Assembly: GCA_036380715.1 (NCBI GenBank)
Contig: DASVEF010000126.1
Location: 1 to 64,000, forward strand
Direction of reading: 5' to 3'
DNA: 64,000 nucleotides
Origin: UBA5704 sp036380715
GTDB lineage: Bacteria > Acidobacteriota > Thermoanaerobaculia > Multivoradales > UBA5704
Shown: positions 48,193 to 56,618 of the stretch, in pieces
Layout: every line of letters begins with the position of its first letter
Numbering within the stretch: position 1 is the stretch's first letter
The notes under the pieces: generated by a model
What the model was told of the DNA's origin: nothing
Databases searched by the model: none
The model's input: only the letters and a program-made list of their open reading frames with translations
Made by a program: the position numbers and the translations under genes

Positions 48193-49891
48193 ACTGCCGC
48201 TTCTCAATCGCCCCCTCCTTGAGGGCCTTGAGATTGGCGGCGGCCATCTGATCCTTGGGGTTCAGCTTGAGCACCTGCTCCAACAGCGCCTGCGCCTCGG
48301 CCTTCTTCCCCTGGCTCAGCACGAGCACCGCGAGGTCGTTCATCGCTCCGGTGTGCTGCGGTTGCAGCTCCAGGACGCGCCGGAGGTCCTTCTCCCCTTC
48401 GGACCAGTTCTTGAGGGCGATCTGCACGACGCCTCGCTGGTAGACGAGATCGGCGTTGTTCGGCTCGCGCTGGAGGGCAGCCTCGGTGATGTTCAGCGCC
48501 TCTTCGTGCCGCTTGAGGCTCAGCAGCAGGCGGAATTCCAAAATTCTCGCCTGCGGGCTGGAGGGCGCCTTCTGGAGCTCGCGCCGCACCGCCTCCAAAG
48601 CCTTTTCTTCCTCGTCCTGGCCGATCAGCCGCAAGGCTTCCTGGAGGTCCGGAGGGAGCGCCGGAGCGGCGGCCTGCTGCGGAGCGCCGCCGGAGGGATC
48701 GGGAGTGGCCTCCGGAGCCGGGCGGGCGGCGGTCTGGGCGATCTCGTCGACCTTGGCGCGCGCCTTGGCGGCGTCGTCCTTGCGGCCGGCGGCGTCGAGC
48801 GCCTGGGACAGGGTCTGCCAGGCGTCCTTGCTGCCGGGATGGATGCGCGTCGCCTTCTCCAGGTAGGGCACCGCTTCGGCGGCGCGCCTCCCCTCGATCA
48901 GCAGCGAGCCGTACTCGACCGCGACCCCCACCGCCGGACGCGGATCGCCCACTCCCTTGGCGTCGGCCGGCAGCTTGTCGGCGAGCGGCTTCAGGGTGGC
49001 GAGGGAGGCCTTGGCGTCGCCGGCCCGGCGCTGCGCTCTGGCGAGGAGCAGCACGAGCCCGGGATGGGTGCCGGTCTTGCCCTGCAGGACCTTGATCGCG
49101 TCCGCCGGACGGTTCGCCGCCAGATAGGCTTCGGCCAGCGCGCGCCGCACTTCGAGGTCAACGCCGGCCGGGTGATTCGCCAGGAGGGGCTCGAGGAGGG
49201 CCACGGCGGCGGCTCCATCCCCCTTGAGCACCGCGACGCGTCCGCGCAGCAGGTTCAGAGCCGGCTCATTCTCCGGCAATCCCTTGAGGAGGTCCTCGGC
49301 GTCCCGGGCGCGCTCGAGCTGCACCGCCAGCGACGCCGCGGCCAGCCGCGCCTCGGCGTCTTTCGGGTGGGCGGCCACCCAGGGGATCAGCAGGCCGTAG
49401 GCCTCGACCAACTGCCCCTGGCGCATGGCGAGGATCCCGAGGTCGCGCGCCGCCGGCGAGCCCGGAGCCATCTGGGCCGCCCGCGACAGATACTCGACCC
49501 CGGCCTCGGCCTGCTTGGCGGCCAGCGCTGCCCGGCCGGCGTTGTAGAGCACCGCGGCCTCGGCGTCCTGGGCGTCGGCGATAGGCTTGAGGACGGCCAG
49601 GGCCTCCTGTGGCTTGTTCAGCTCCAGGTACAGGGCGCCCAGCAGCGAGAGCACCGGCGGCGTGGCGACGTTCGGCCGCGCCTTGCGCAGGGCCTCCAGC
49701 TTCTGGACGGCGCCGGCCAGGTCGCCGGCGTTCGCCAGCTTCGTCGCCTCCTGGACCTCGGGGGCCGCGGGAAGCTGTTGCGGCTGGGCCTGCGCGGGAG
49801 CGGCCGGCTTGGGCGGGGTGGGCTGCTGCGCGGTCTGCGCTCCGAGAGGCAGGGCGGCGAGCAGCGCGAGGACGGTGAATTTCTTCATCAT
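48191..49891 (-). CDS. Secreted TPR protein
   Basis: 566 residues with a signal peptide (KKFTVLALLAALPLGAQTA). A Pro/Gln/Ala linker is followed by about twelve TPR units: AVQKLEALRKARPNVATPPV, then ALAVLKPIADAQDAEAAVLY and others, ending AQALLEQVLKLNPKDQMAAA. TPR domains scaffold protein complexes; this one would act in the periplasm. It is divergent from the GT39-TPR gene. Together with the five downstream TPR genes it makes a TPR-rich locus. Specific role unknown. Confidence 0.8.
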   Translation of the reverse strand: MMKKFTVLALLAALPLGAQTAQQPTPPKPAAPAQAQPQQLPAAPEVQEATKLANAGDLAGAVQKLEALRKARPNVATPPVLSLLGALYLELNKPQEALAVLKPIADAQDAEAAVLYNAGRAALAAKQAEAGVEYLSRAAQMAPGSPAARDLGILAMRQGQLVEAYGLLIPWVAAHPKDAEARLAAASLAVQLERARDAEDLLKGLPENEPALNLLRGRVAVLKGDGAAAVALLEPLLANHPAGVDLEVRRALAEAYLAANRPADAIKVLQGKTGTHPGLVLLLARAQRRAGDAKASLATLKPLADKLPADAKGVGDPRPAVGVAVEYGSLLIEGRRAAEAVPYLEKATRIHPGSKDAWQTLSQALDAAGRKDDAAKARAKVDEIAQTAARPAPEATPDPSGGAPQQAAAPALPPDLQEALRLIGQDEEEKALEAVRRELQKAPSSPQARILEFRLLLSLKRHEEALNITEAALQREPNNADLVYQRGVVQIALKNWSEGEKDLRRVLELQPQHTGAMNDLAVLVLSQGKKAEAQALLEQVLKLNPKDQMAAANLKALKEGAIEKRQ

Positions 49892-49980
49892 GAGCTCCGG
49901 GCTGGGGACAGTTCTCCTGGAAGGGAAACAAGCCGGCGGCGCGGCGTCTTCCCGACGAAGGGCCCGGCGGGGGTGCTATC

Positions 49981-52197
49981 ATGCCGCGCCGCATGAGCCA
50001 GCGCCGCAAGAAGAGCCGCAAAACCGCTGCCGTCCCCGCCTCCGCTCCGGCGCAGGCGGCGCCCCGGAAGGCGGTTCCGGAGGACCGCCTGGGCTGGGTA
50101 TGGAGCGCCGGCGTCTTCGCGTTCGCCGCCCTGGTCCGCTTGATCGTGGCGTCGCAGCTCGGGGACACGACGCTCTTCCAGTCCCCTCAGCTCGACTCGC
50201 TGGAGTACCTGGTCTGGGCGAAGAAGGTGGCGGCCGGAGAGATGATCTGGCCGGTGCCGCCGCCGCACGGGCTCGGCTATCCCGTCTTCCTGGGGGTCCT
50301 GCTCCGCCTCTTCGACGGCTCGCTGGCCGCCGCGCGGACGATCCAGGCCCTCCTGGGCGCGGGGTCGTGCCTGCTGGCCGCCGCCATCGGGAGCCGCGCC
50401 TTCGGGCGGCGGACCGGCATCGCGGCGGGCGTCGTGCTCGCCCTCTGCGCGCCCCTGGTCTTCCTCGAGGTCTCGCTCCTTGGCGAAGGGCTGCTGGTCT
50501 TCCTGCTGCTCCTCGCCCTCTGGGTGTTCACCGCGATCGAAAAGCCGGTCCCGCGGGCGGTGGTGACGGGCGTGGTCCTCGCCGCGGCCACCCTGGTACG
50601 GCCGACGGCGCTGGTCCTCCTCCCGATCCTCTTGGCGTTGCTCGTGCTGGAGCGCCCGCGGGAGCGCCGCGCCTGGACTGGGGCCGGGCTGCTGCTCGCG
50701 GCCTTCCTGGTGGTGGCGGCGCCGGTGATCTGGAAGATCTCGCGCGCCAACGCCGCCTTCGTACCGGTCCAGGGGTACAGCGGCTACGCCTTCTACATCG
50801 GCAACCGCCTGGACGGCGACGGCCTCCCCTCGCCGCGGCTGGGCCGCGGCTGGGAGCTGCTGGTCAACGAGGCCGCCCGCGCCGGGGTCGAGGGACCCGC
50901 AGCCCAGGACCGGTACTACCGCGACAAGGCGTTCGCCGGGATGCGCGAGCGCCCCGGGACCTGGCTGAGCCTGCTGGCGAGCAAGGCGCTCTGGCTCGTG
51001 CAGGCCGAGGAGATCCGCGACTCGCACAGCTATTACTTCTTCGAGGACCAGTCGGGGCTGCTGCGCCTCCTCCCCGGCTTCGGCCTCCTCTTCGCGCTCG
51101 CCGCCTGCGGCATCGGGATCGCGGTGGCGCGCCGGCGGCTCCCCCGGGCCGTGCTGCTCTACCTCATAGGCTTCGCCGCCGCGACAGTGATCACCATGGT
51201 GGGCACCCGCTACCGCATCCCGCTCGCCCCGGCGCTCGCGATCTTCGCCGGTCTGGCCCTGGTCTGGGCCTGGGACGCGGCGAGGGCGCGGCGGCGGCGC
51301 GAGATCGGCCTCTTCGCCGTGGCCTTCCTGGCCGCCCTGGGGCTCGCTCATGCCCGCGCCTATCCGCCGAGCCACAACCTCGCCGAGGAGTGGACGCTGA
51401 CCGGCATGTCGCTGGAGAAGGAGGAGGATTTCCAGGCGGCGGCCGAGGCTTACGACAAGGCGCTGGCCGCGGACCCCGGCTACGTCTCGGCCTGGGAGGG
51501 GATCGGCCGCAGCCGCATCAAGCAGGGGGACCTCGCGGGCGCCGAGGAGGCCCTGCGCAAGGCGCTCCAGGTCGATCCGCGGTCACAGCCGGCCCGCTTC
51601 TACCTCGGGGTCGCGCTGCGCCAGGCCGGGAGGACCGACGAGGCCGTCCGCGAGCTGAGAGAGTCGCTCGCCCTGGCGCCGGAGGACGTCCCCACCCTCC
51701 ACACGCTCGGCGAGCTCCTGCTCGCCGGCAACGACTTCGCCGGAGCCCAGGAGCTGTTCCAGCGGATCGTCGCGCAGAAACCGGACGACGCGGCGGCGCA
51801 GCTCGCCCTGGCGCGCATCGCGGGGGCGACCAACCGGCCGGCCGAGGGGATCGCGGCGGCCACCCGCGCCGCGGAGCTGAAACCGGAGGATCCCGAGGCC
51901 TGGCTCCTGCTGGCCCGGCTGGCGCTGGGAGCCCAGGACGCCGCCGCCGCCGAGAGAGCCCTCCAGCGCGTCGACGCTCTGGTGGGCCGGGAGAACCCGC
52001 AGGTCGCGCTCACCTGGGCCCTCCTCTACCGCCTCCAGGGCCGCTTCGAAGAGGCGGACCAGACGCTGCGCGGCACCATCGCCCGCTATCCCGGCTTCCA
52101 GCCCGCCGTGGCCCTGTTCCTGGCCAACGCCGCCGAGCAGGGGCGGAGGGCGGAGGCGGAGGCGTTTCTGCGGTCGTTGGGACCCTCACCCCCCTAG
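49981..52197 (+). CDS. GT39-type membrane glycosyltransferase fused to TPR domain
   Basis: 738 residues. The N-terminal part (about 35-470) has some ten transmembrane helices and an early extracytoplasmic loop with an acidic motif (QLDSLEYLVWAKKVAAGE, about 68-85), as in PMT/ArnT-like transferases. These use lipid-linked sugars. The loop GTRYRIPLAPAL before the last helices is typical. The C-terminal 260 residues hold TPR units (AAEAYDKALAADPGYVSAWE and on). It likely modifies proteins or envelope glycans. Its stop overlaps the convergent sulfatase-fold gene by 12 bases. Confidence 0.8.
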   Translation: MPRRMSQRRKKSRKTAAVPASAPAQAAPRKAVPEDRLGWVWSAGVFAFAALVRLIVASQLGDTTLFQSPQLDSLEYLVWAKKVAAGEMIWPVPPPHGLGYPVFLGVLLRLFDGSLAAARTIQALLGAGSCLLAAAIGSRAFGRRTGIAAGVVLALCAPLVFLEVSLLGEGLLVFLLLLALWVFTAIEKPVPRAVVTGVVLAAATLVRPTALVLLPILLALLVLERPRERRAWTGAGLLLAAFLVVAAPVIWKISRANAAFVPVQGYSGYAFYIGNRLDGDGLPSPRLGRGWELLVNEAARAGVEGPAAQDRYYRDKAFAGMRERPGTWLSLLASKALWLVQAEEIRDSHSYYFFEDQSGLLRLLPGFGLLFALAACGIGIAVARRRLPRAVLLYLIGFAAATVITMVGTRYRIPLAPALAIFAGLALVWAWDAARARRRREIGLFAVAFLAALGLAHARAYPPSHNLAEEWTLTGMSLEKEEDFQAAAEAYDKALAADPGYVSAWEGIGRSRIKQGDLAGAEEALRKALQVDPRSQPARFYLGVALRQAGRTDEAVRELRESLALAPEDVPTLHTLGELLLAGNDFAGAQELFQRIVAQKPDDAAAQLALARIAGATNRPAEGIAAATRAAELKPEDPEAWLLLARLALGAQDAAAAERALQRVDALVGRENPQVALTWALLYRLQGRFEEADQTLRGTIARYPGFQPAVALFLANAAEQGRRAEAEAFLRSLGPSPP

Positions 52198-54369
52198 CGC
52201 CCGCAGCTCCCTGCTCTCCGGATGCCGGCTGAGGCCGTAGCGCAGGAGCGCCGCGGCGCCCTGGGGGTCTCCGAGGGTGCGCAGGGTGCGGACCGCTTCG
52301 ATGTAGGCGATCGGCGAGTCGTTGCGCTCCACCAGGCGGCGGAGCATCAGGACGGCTTCGCCGGGACGGCCCTGCGAGGCGTAGAGGATCGCCAGGCGGG
52401 TGTATGGGTTGGGGTTCGCCGGGAAGCTCTCGATCTCCTTGAAGAAGGCCTGCTCCGCCTCCGCCTCGCGGCCGAGCCGGGCGAGCAGGTCGCCGTGCAG
52501 GAAGTAGAGGCCGGAGAACTTCGGAGCGCCTTCCATCTTGCCGACCTCGTCCACGGCCTGCTGCGTCACCTGCAGCGCCTCCTCCGGCTTTCCCTGCTCC
52601 TGGAGGACCTGGGCCAGGGCGAGCATCGGCCCGATGCGCGAGCCCCGGGCCTCCAGCGCGGTCCGCGCCTCCCTCTCGGCCGTGGCGAAATCCTTCTTCG
52701 CCAGGGCGACCTGGGCGAGCAGGTGGTGGGCCGCCAGCGGGCTCGCGCCGAGGGCCAGCTCGGCGTGCTCCCGCGCCTCGTCCGGGCGGTTCATCTCCAG
52801 CAGCAGCCAGCCGGTGGCGATGGCCACGTGGCTGACGCCGCCGGTGATCTCCATCGCCTTCTTGTAGGCGGCCAGCGACTCCTCGCGGCGGCCGAGCTTC
52901 TGCAGCGCCTGGGCGAGGTTCTCCCAGGCGTCCGCCATGCGCGGGTTCTCCGCCACGAGCTGCTGGAGCAGGGGGACCGCCTGCGCGAACTGCTGGTTGG
53001 AGAAGAACGCCAATCCCTCGCTCAGCGTCCGGAGCGTGTGGATCTTGCTCTTGGGATCGGGCAGCGGCCCTTCCGAGGAGGCGGCCGAGGAGCCCAGGTA
53101 GCCGAGGGAGGCGAGCTTGCTCGCGGTCTCCTGGTCCACCTGCGACGGCGCCGCCAGCGGCACGTCGAAGCGCTCGACCTCCTGGCGCAGGGCCGCGTAG
53201 GTGCGGCGCTCGCGGGCGAGGACGTTGTCGGTCTCGGCGGGATCGGCCACCAGGTCGAACAGCTCCGCCTGCGGCGAGTCGATGTAGTGGTGGCGGTCGC
53301 GGATCACCGACTTGAGCTCGCTCCAGCCGAAATGCAGCCGCGGATAGTACGTCTCGGCGTAGAGTGGGCGCGGCGCGGCGTTCTCCGGAAGGTCGAGCAG
53401 CGGCAGGCCGTCCAGACCCTCGGGCACGGGCCGGCCGGCCAGCCGCAGGAGCGTGGGCGCAAGGTCCGCGAGCTGCGCCGGGGCCGACACCGAGGTGTTG
53501 CCGCGCTCCGATTCGGGCAGCTTGAGCAGCAGCGGCACCTGCAGGGCCTCGCGATAGAGGAGGATGCCGTGCTCCTGCTCGCCGTGCTCGCCCAGCCCCT
53601 CGCCGTGGTCCGAGAGCAGGACGACGATCGCGCGGTCATAGATCCCCCTTTGCTTCAGCTCCTCGATCACCTCGCCCACAATGGCGTCCGACTCCGCGAT
53701 CTCGCCGTCGTAGGGGGAGGAGGCGTAGCGCGAGGCGAAGGGCTCCGGCGGGGTGTAGGGAGTGTGGGGCTCGTAGAGGTGGAGGAAGAGGAAGAACGGC
53801 TTCGATTCAACCGAGCGCAGCCAGTCGAGCGCCACCCGTCCCGACTCCCGCCCGGAGCGCTGGCTGTTGCCGAGCGCCTCGGTGGGGCGCAGCGACACGC
53901 CGTCCTCGTAGAAGTCGAACCCTTGGGCCATCCCGGTCTCGCCGCGCAGCACGTAGGCGGAGACCGCGGCGCCGGTGGCGTACCCGGCCTCCTTGAGGAG
54001 GCGCGGCAGGTAGGGGTGCTGGCCGCCGTCGAAGCTGTAGCCGATGTTGTCGCGTACGCCGTGCTTCCCGGGAAGCTGGCCGGTCAGCAGGGAGACATGC
54101 GACGGCAGAGTGAGCGGCGTGTGGCTGTAGGCCCGCTCGTAGAGGATCGAGTCCCTGCGCAGAGCGTCGATCGCCGGCGTCTCCACCCCCTTGTAGCCGT
54201 AGGCCGGCAGGTGGTCGGAGCGCAGCGTGTCGATCGAGATCACCACGATCGGCGCGTCCGCGAAGGAGCCCACGTCCCCGCCGGTCTCCCCTCCCCGGCA
54301 GCCGGCCAGGGGGAAGAGGACTGTTCCCAGGAGGAGAGCCAGGAGAGCCGTTCCGTTCCGCCGCGTCAT
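52186..54369 (-). CDS. Sulfatase-fold hydrolase/TPR lipoprotein (copy 1)
   Basis: 727 residues. Lipobox LFPLAGC (Cys24) marks a lipoprotein. The alkaline-phosphatase-superfamily domain (about 40-440) has VISIDTLRSDHLPAYGY and the nucleophile motif HTPLTLPSHVSLLTG. Later come FLHLYEPHTPY and VLLSDHGEGLGEHGEQEHG. Thr87 stands where classical sulfatases have the formylglycine Cys/Ser of CxPSR, so a phospho- or phosphonate-type hydrolase or transferase is more likely. The C-terminal 260 residues are TPR units. It is translated last of three coupled paralogues; its ATG overlaps the previous stop (ATGA). Confidence 0.8.
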   Translation of the reverse strand: MTRRNGTALLALLLGTVLFPLAGCRGGETGGDVGSFADAPIVVISIDTLRSDHLPAYGYKGVETPAIDALRRDSILYERAYSHTPLTLPSHVSLLTGQLPGKHGVRDNIGYSFDGGQHPYLPRLLKEAGYATGAAVSAYVLRGETGMAQGFDFYEDGVSLRPTEALGNSQRSGRESGRVALDWLRSVESKPFFLFLHLYEPHTPYTPPEPFASRYASSPYDGEIAESDAIVGEVIEELKQRGIYDRAIVVLLSDHGEGLGEHGEQEHGILLYREALQVPLLLKLPESERGNTSVSAPAQLADLAPTLLRLAGRPVPEGLDGLPLLDLPENAAPRPLYAETYYPRLHFGWSELKSVIRDRHHYIDSPQAELFDLVADPAETDNVLARERRTYAALRQEVERFDVPLAAPSQVDQETASKLASLGYLGSSAASSEGPLPDPKSKIHTLRTLSEGLAFFSNQQFAQAVPLLQQLVAENPRMADAWENLAQALQKLGRREESLAAYKKAMEITGGVSHVAIATGWLLLEMNRPDEAREHAELALGASPLAAHHLLAQVALAKKDFATAEREARTALEARGSRIGPMLALAQVLQEQGKPEEALQVTQQAVDEVGKMEGAPKFSGLYFLHGDLLARLGREAEAEQAFFKEIESFPANPNPYTRLAILYASQGRPGEAVLMLRRLVERNDSPIAYIEAVRTLRTLGDPQGAAALLRYGLSRHPESRELRALGG

Positions 54370-56618
54370 CCGCCGATCTCCCGCAGCAACTGCTGCGCCT
54401 TCTGAATGTCCGGCCCGAAGCGCCGCGGCGGCGCCGTGTCCACGAAGCGCCGGAGCGCCTGGCGGGCCTCGCCGCGCCGCCCGGTCTGGGCGGCCACCAG
54501 GCCGATGTTGAGGAGGGCCTCGTACTGGGTCGGGTCGAGGGCCACCGCCTGCTGCCATGCGGAGAGCGCGGCCTCCGGCCCTTCCAGGTCGTAGAGGGCG
54601 ACCCCCAGAGTGTTCCAGGCGTTCGGCAGGCGCCGGTTGAGCGCCAGCGCCTGCTCCAGGTGGGCGCGCGCCTCCTGGGGACGCCGCAACCGCAGGCTCA
54701 CCATGCCGTGGATCTCGTGCGCGCGGGCGTTCTTCGGGTCCGCGGCGATCACCCGTTCCACGACCGCCGCGGCCTCGGCGTGGCGTCCGGACTCCGACAG
54801 GGCCACGGCCAGGGCGTTCGCCGTGGCCGGGTCCGTGCCTCCCTCGGCCGCGGGTTGCAGCACCTCCAGGGCCTCGGCGCCGCGTCCGCTCTCGGAGAGG
54901 GCGAGTCCGAGGTCGCGCCGGAACTTCTCGCTCACCGCGGCGCCCCGGCGCAGCAGGTCCAGGGCGGAGTCGACGTCGCGCCGGGAGAGGGCGACGCCCG
55001 CGAGCAGCCCGTTGGCGCCGGACGGATTGGCTTCCAGAGCCAGCTCGGCGTGCTCGCGCGCCTCGTCGAGACGGCCCAGCTTGTAGAGCTGCTCGCCGAC
55101 TTTCAGCGCGTACTCCGGCGATCCTCCCGAGACCTCGAGGGCCTTCTGGTAAGCCGCGAGGGCCTCCTGCGGCCTTTCCAGCCGGTCCATGCAGAGGCCG
55201 ATGAACACCCAGGCGTCCAGCATGTCCGGGGTGTCGCGGAGGGCCCGGCGCATCATTTCCGCTCCCTCCTCGTAGCGGGACTCCGACACCGCGCGCTTGG
55301 CCGCCTGCATATCGCGCAGCACGTGCCGTTTGGTCCGCGGATCGGGCAGCAGCCCACCGGTGTCGCGGCGGGGGCTCGCCGCGTATCCCAGCGCCGCCAG
55401 CTTCTTCGCCGTCTCCGCGTCGACGTGATCGGGCGCCGCCAGCTCGCGGTCGTAGGCATCGATCGCCTGGCGCATGCCGGCGTAGACCCGGCGCTCGCGC
55501 TCCAGGACGTTGCGCCTCTCCCCAGGATCGGCGGCGAGGTCGAACAGCTCGGGCGCCGAGCCGTGGATGTAATGGAAAGGCCCCTCGATCAGCGACGCGA
55601 GCTCGCTCCAGCCATAGTGGATGCGGGGATAGAAGGTCTCCGCATAGATGCGGCGCGGCGCCGCCTTCCCGTCGTCGAGGGCCAGCAGGCTCCGCCCGTC
55701 GAGCCCCTCCGGAGCGTCCACACCCGCCAGCTCCAGCAGCGTGGGGGCGACGTCGGCGAGCTGCGCCGGCGCCGCGATGGAGGCGCCAGCCCGCCGCGAG
55801 CCGGGGAGCTTCAACAGCAGGGGGACCTGCAGCGTCTCGCGGTAGAGGAAGAGGCCGTGCTCCAGCTCGTCGTGATCCCCCAGCCCCTCGCCGTGGTCCG
55901 AGAGGAAGACGACTACGGCCCGGTCGTAGACCCCGAGCTTCTTCAGCTCCTCGACGAGCCGGCCCACTGCCGCGTCGGCGGCGGCGACCTCGCCGTCGTA
56001 AGGACTCTCCGCGTAGCGCGACGCGAACGGCTCCGGCGGCTCGTAAGGGGTATGGGGCTCGTAGAGGTGGACGAAGAGGAAGAAGGGGCGGCCGGCGCGG
56101 CCGCGCACCCACTCGAGAGCCCGCTGCACCGTCAGGTCGCCGGCCCGTTGCTCCGTGTCGGCGTTCGGCTCGCTGTCGTCGTAGTGGCCGAAGGCCGCGG
56201 CGAGCCCGGCCTCCTTGCGCAGCACGAAGGAGGAGACCGCGGCCCCGGTCTCATACCCCGTCTCGGCCAGCAACTCCGGCACGGACGGGTGCTTGCCCGC
56301 GTCGAACGTATACCCGGCGTTGTCCCGCACCAGGTGCCGGGTGGGCAGCAGGCCGCTCAGCATCGAGCTGTGCGAGGGGAGGGTCAGGGGCGTGTGGCTG
56401 TAGGCCCGCTCGAACAGGATGGAGTCCGCCCGCAGAGCGTCGATCGCCGGCGTTTCCACCCCTTTGTAGCCATAGGCCGGGAGGTGGTCGGAGCGGAGGG
56501 TGTCGACGGAGATCAGGATGACCGGCGCGCCCTTCCAGGTGTCGCCTCCGCCGCCACAGGCCGAGAGGGATGCGAGGAGGAGCGCCGGCACCGCGGCGCG
56601 CAGGAGGTCCCGGATCAT
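54366..56618 (-). CDS. Sulfatase-fold hydrolase/TPR lipoprotein (copy 2)
   Basis: 750 residues. Lipobox LASLSAC has Cys21. The catalytic domain is very close to copy 1: LISVDTLRSDHLPAYGYKGV, HTPLTLPSHSSMLSG with Thr79 as likely nucleophile, VHLYEPHTPYEPPEPFASRY and FLSDHGEGLGDHDELEHG. About eight TPR units fill the C-terminus, ending PPRRFGPDIQKAQQLLREIG, which copy 3 shares. It overlaps both neighbours by 4 bases, so all three are one translational unit. Copies 1 and 2 look like a recent tandem duplication. Confidence 0.8.
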   Translation of the reverse strand: MIRDLLRAAVPALLLASLSACGGGGDTWKGAPVILISVDTLRSDHLPAYGYKGVETPAIDALRADSILFERAYSHTPLTLPSHSSMLSGLLPTRHLVRDNAGYTFDAGKHPSVPELLAETGYETGAAVSSFVLRKEAGLAAAFGHYDDSEPNADTEQRAGDLTVQRALEWVRGRAGRPFFLFVHLYEPHTPYEPPEPFASRYAESPYDGEVAAADAAVGRLVEELKKLGVYDRAVVVFLSDHGEGLGDHDELEHGLFLYRETLQVPLLLKLPGSRRAGASIAAPAQLADVAPTLLELAGVDAPEGLDGRSLLALDDGKAAPRRIYAETFYPRIHYGWSELASLIEGPFHYIHGSAPELFDLAADPGERRNVLERERRVYAGMRQAIDAYDRELAAPDHVDAETAKKLAALGYAASPRRDTGGLLPDPRTKRHVLRDMQAAKRAVSESRYEEGAEMMRRALRDTPDMLDAWVFIGLCMDRLERPQEALAAYQKALEVSGGSPEYALKVGEQLYKLGRLDEAREHAELALEANPSGANGLLAGVALSRRDVDSALDLLRRGAAVSEKFRRDLGLALSESGRGAEALEVLQPAAEGGTDPATANALAVALSESGRHAEAAAVVERVIAADPKNARAHEIHGMVSLRLRRPQEARAHLEQALALNRRLPNAWNTLGVALYDLEGPEAALSAWQQAVALDPTQYEALLNIGLVAAQTGRRGEARQALRRFVDTAPPRRFGPDIQKAQQLLREIGG